A DNA stretch of 6,194 bases from SIG588 sp045533175 (GTDB taxonomy: Bacteria > Bacillota > Clostridia > Oscillospirales > Acutalibacteraceae), in contig JAZSHJ010000008.1 of assembly GCA_045533175.1 (NCBI GenBank), forward strand, positions 1-6,194, read 5' to 3'. Under the pieces are notes generated by a model. It made no database searches. It was given only the letters and a program-made list of their open reading frames with translations, and was not told where the DNA came from. Below, piece after piece: positions 5,194 through 6,194 of this stretch. A program made the position numbers and the translations under genes. Position 1 is the first letter of the stretch. Each line of letters opens with the position of its first letter.

Positions 5194-6194
5194 ATGGCTC
5201 AAACACGCGAAAAGAAAAAAGAATACAGCGACAACTTGAATCTGCCCTACAGTTTGGAGGCGGAACAAGCCGTTTTGGGCGCCGTTTTGCTGGATCCCAA
5301 CAGTCTTAACCAAATCGAAGGTTTGCGGGAAGAGCATTTTTATCTTCCCGAACATCGCGCCGTCTATCGCGTCATGTGCGATAAGATGATGAGTGGAGAA
5401 ACCATCGATTTCGTCACGGTGCGCGAATCGCTCAAAACCGAGGGCTTTTTTGAAGGGGAAGAGGGGAAAGCCTATCTTTTGAAATTGGCGCAGTTGGTCC
5501 CTTCCATCTCCAACATTTCCCGTTACGCCACCATCGTTCGTGAAAAAGCACAGGTACGCGCGCTGATCCGTACCTGCCGTGAAATTCTGGACGATTCCAT
5601 GGAAGCGGGGGCCGATGTTCAGCAGTTGTTTGACAACGCGGAACAGAAGATCTACGATATTCGCCAAGAGCGCAACACCAAAGGTTTGGTGTCTATCAAA
5701 GATGTTCTCGTCAATGTATACGACACCTTTTCCAAATTGAACTCGGGCGAAGCGGGGGATATGGCCGGTATTTCCACGGGTATTTCCGCACTGGACAACA
5801 TTACCACCGGTCTCAACCGTTCGGATATGATTATCGTCGGTGCCCGTCCCGGTATGGGTAAAACCAGTTTTGCACTCAACATTGCACGCAATGTGGCGGG
5901 CCTCGGGAAAACGGTGGCGGTTTTTTCGCTTGAAATGTCCCGCGAACAGTTGGCCAACCGTCTGCTTTCCAGTGAAGCGAAGGTTTCGGTCAAGAAGATG
6001 CGTACGGGCAATCTCTCGTCCGATGAGTGGACCCGCATGGGGGCGGCGGCCGCAACCTTGTATAATCTTCCCATCTATTTGGACGATACCTCGAGCCTTA
6101 CAGTGCAGGAGATGAAATCCCGTCTTTTGCGTTTGGAAAAGTTGGATTTTGTGGTGGTGGACTATTTGCAGTTGATGCAATCCGCCAAACCGAC
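5194..6194 (+). CDS. dnaB: Replicative DNA helicase DnaB (dnaC in Bacillus), C-terminus cut by window edge
   Basis: DnaB is the hexameric, ATP-driven 5'-to-3' helicase at the replication fork. In Firmicutes it works with DnaI-like loaders and primase DnaG. The frame starts at ATG 5194 and stays open to the window end: 333 complete codons, with roughly 110 of the usual ~445 residues missing. The N-terminal domain begins with the signature LPYSLEAEQAVLGAVLLD (17-34). The linker is at about 155-190. The RecA-like domain then shows STGISALD (194-201), Walker A GARPGMGKT (216-224), SLEMS (245-249) and the Walker B strand VVVDYLQLM ending near 328, with D323. DnaB genes often carry inteins at the Walker A site; none is present here. 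A GGAAAGG Shine-Dalgarno (5176-5182) lies 11 nt before the start, slightly far. It is the fourth gene of the operon, in the family's typical position after rplI. Confidence 0.97.
   Translation, partial: MAQTREKKKEYSDNLNLPYSLEAEQAVLGAVLLDPNSLNQIEGLREEHFYLPEHRAVYRVMCDKMMSGETIDFVTVRESLKTEGFFEGEEGKAYLLKLAQLVPSISNISRYATIVREKAQVRALIRTCREILDDSMEAGADVQQLFDNAEQKIYDIRQERNTKGLVSIKDVLVNVYDTFSKLNSGEAGDMAGISTGISALDNITTGLNRSDMIIVGARPGMGKTSFALNIARNVAGLGKTVAVFSLEMSREQLANRLLSSEAKVSVKKMRTGNLSSDEWTRMGAAAATLYNLPIYLDDTSSLTVQEMKSRLLRLEKLDFVVVDYLQLMQSAKP

Noticed and set aside
5149..6180. Long minus-strand open frame (343 codons) opposite dnaB
   Set aside because: Same cause: in register with dnaB codons, kept open by scarcity of TTA, CTA and TCA. 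The translation is a reverse-complement shadow rich in His, Gln and Phe, with no family motif.

Overview
The window is an ordinary-looking chromosomal housekeeping segment of a Firmicutes bacterium. The strongest clue is the co-directional run gdpP (c-di-AMP phosphodiesterase), rplI (ribosomal protein L9), dnaB (replicative helicase), a conserved neighbourhood in Bacilli and Clostridia (yybT-rplI-dnaC in Bacillus subtilis). Near-consensus SigA-type promoters, purine-rich Shine-Dalgarno sites and a TTG start agree. The fairly balanced base composition and an E. coli-type RNase HI would fit a Negativicutes or related clostridial lineage, but that finer placement is a guess.

Layout. Left arm, minus strand: the first 37 codons of a NifS/IscS-type cysteine desulfurase (1-113, cut by the window edge), preceded by its own promoter (152-180), which is flanked and overlapped by two similar 13-bp palindromes. 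Next comes a complete rnhA for RNase HI (226-666) with a strong extended -10 promoter (697-725). A divergent intergenic region (667-915) separates this arm from the plus-strand genes. Right arm, plus strand: promoter (779-807), then rnj for RNase J (916-2682, TTG start), gdpP (2720-4717), rplI (4731-5171) and the first 333 codons of dnaB (5194 to the window end). Gaps between the four plus-strand genes are 37, 13 and 22 bp. I see no terminator in them, so they probably form one operon.

How the genes fit together. RNase J degrades and matures RNA, GdpP hydrolyses c-di-AMP to pApA, L9 is a ribosomal protein and DnaB unwinds the replication fork. The operon thus mixes RNA turnover, second-messenger control, translation and replication. 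RNase HI, transcribed divergently, removes RNA from RNA-DNA hybrids. The cysteine desulfurase supplies sulfur for Fe-S clusters and other cofactors.

I found no mobile element, CRISPR array, RNA gene, intein or evident new system. The points most worth a second look are the paired palindromes at the cysteine desulfurase promoter, the placement of RNase J where YybS usually precedes gdpP, and a leader reading frame whose stop overlaps the rnj start codon. The long reading frames opposite rnj, gdpP and dnaB are explained by codon register and are not genes.
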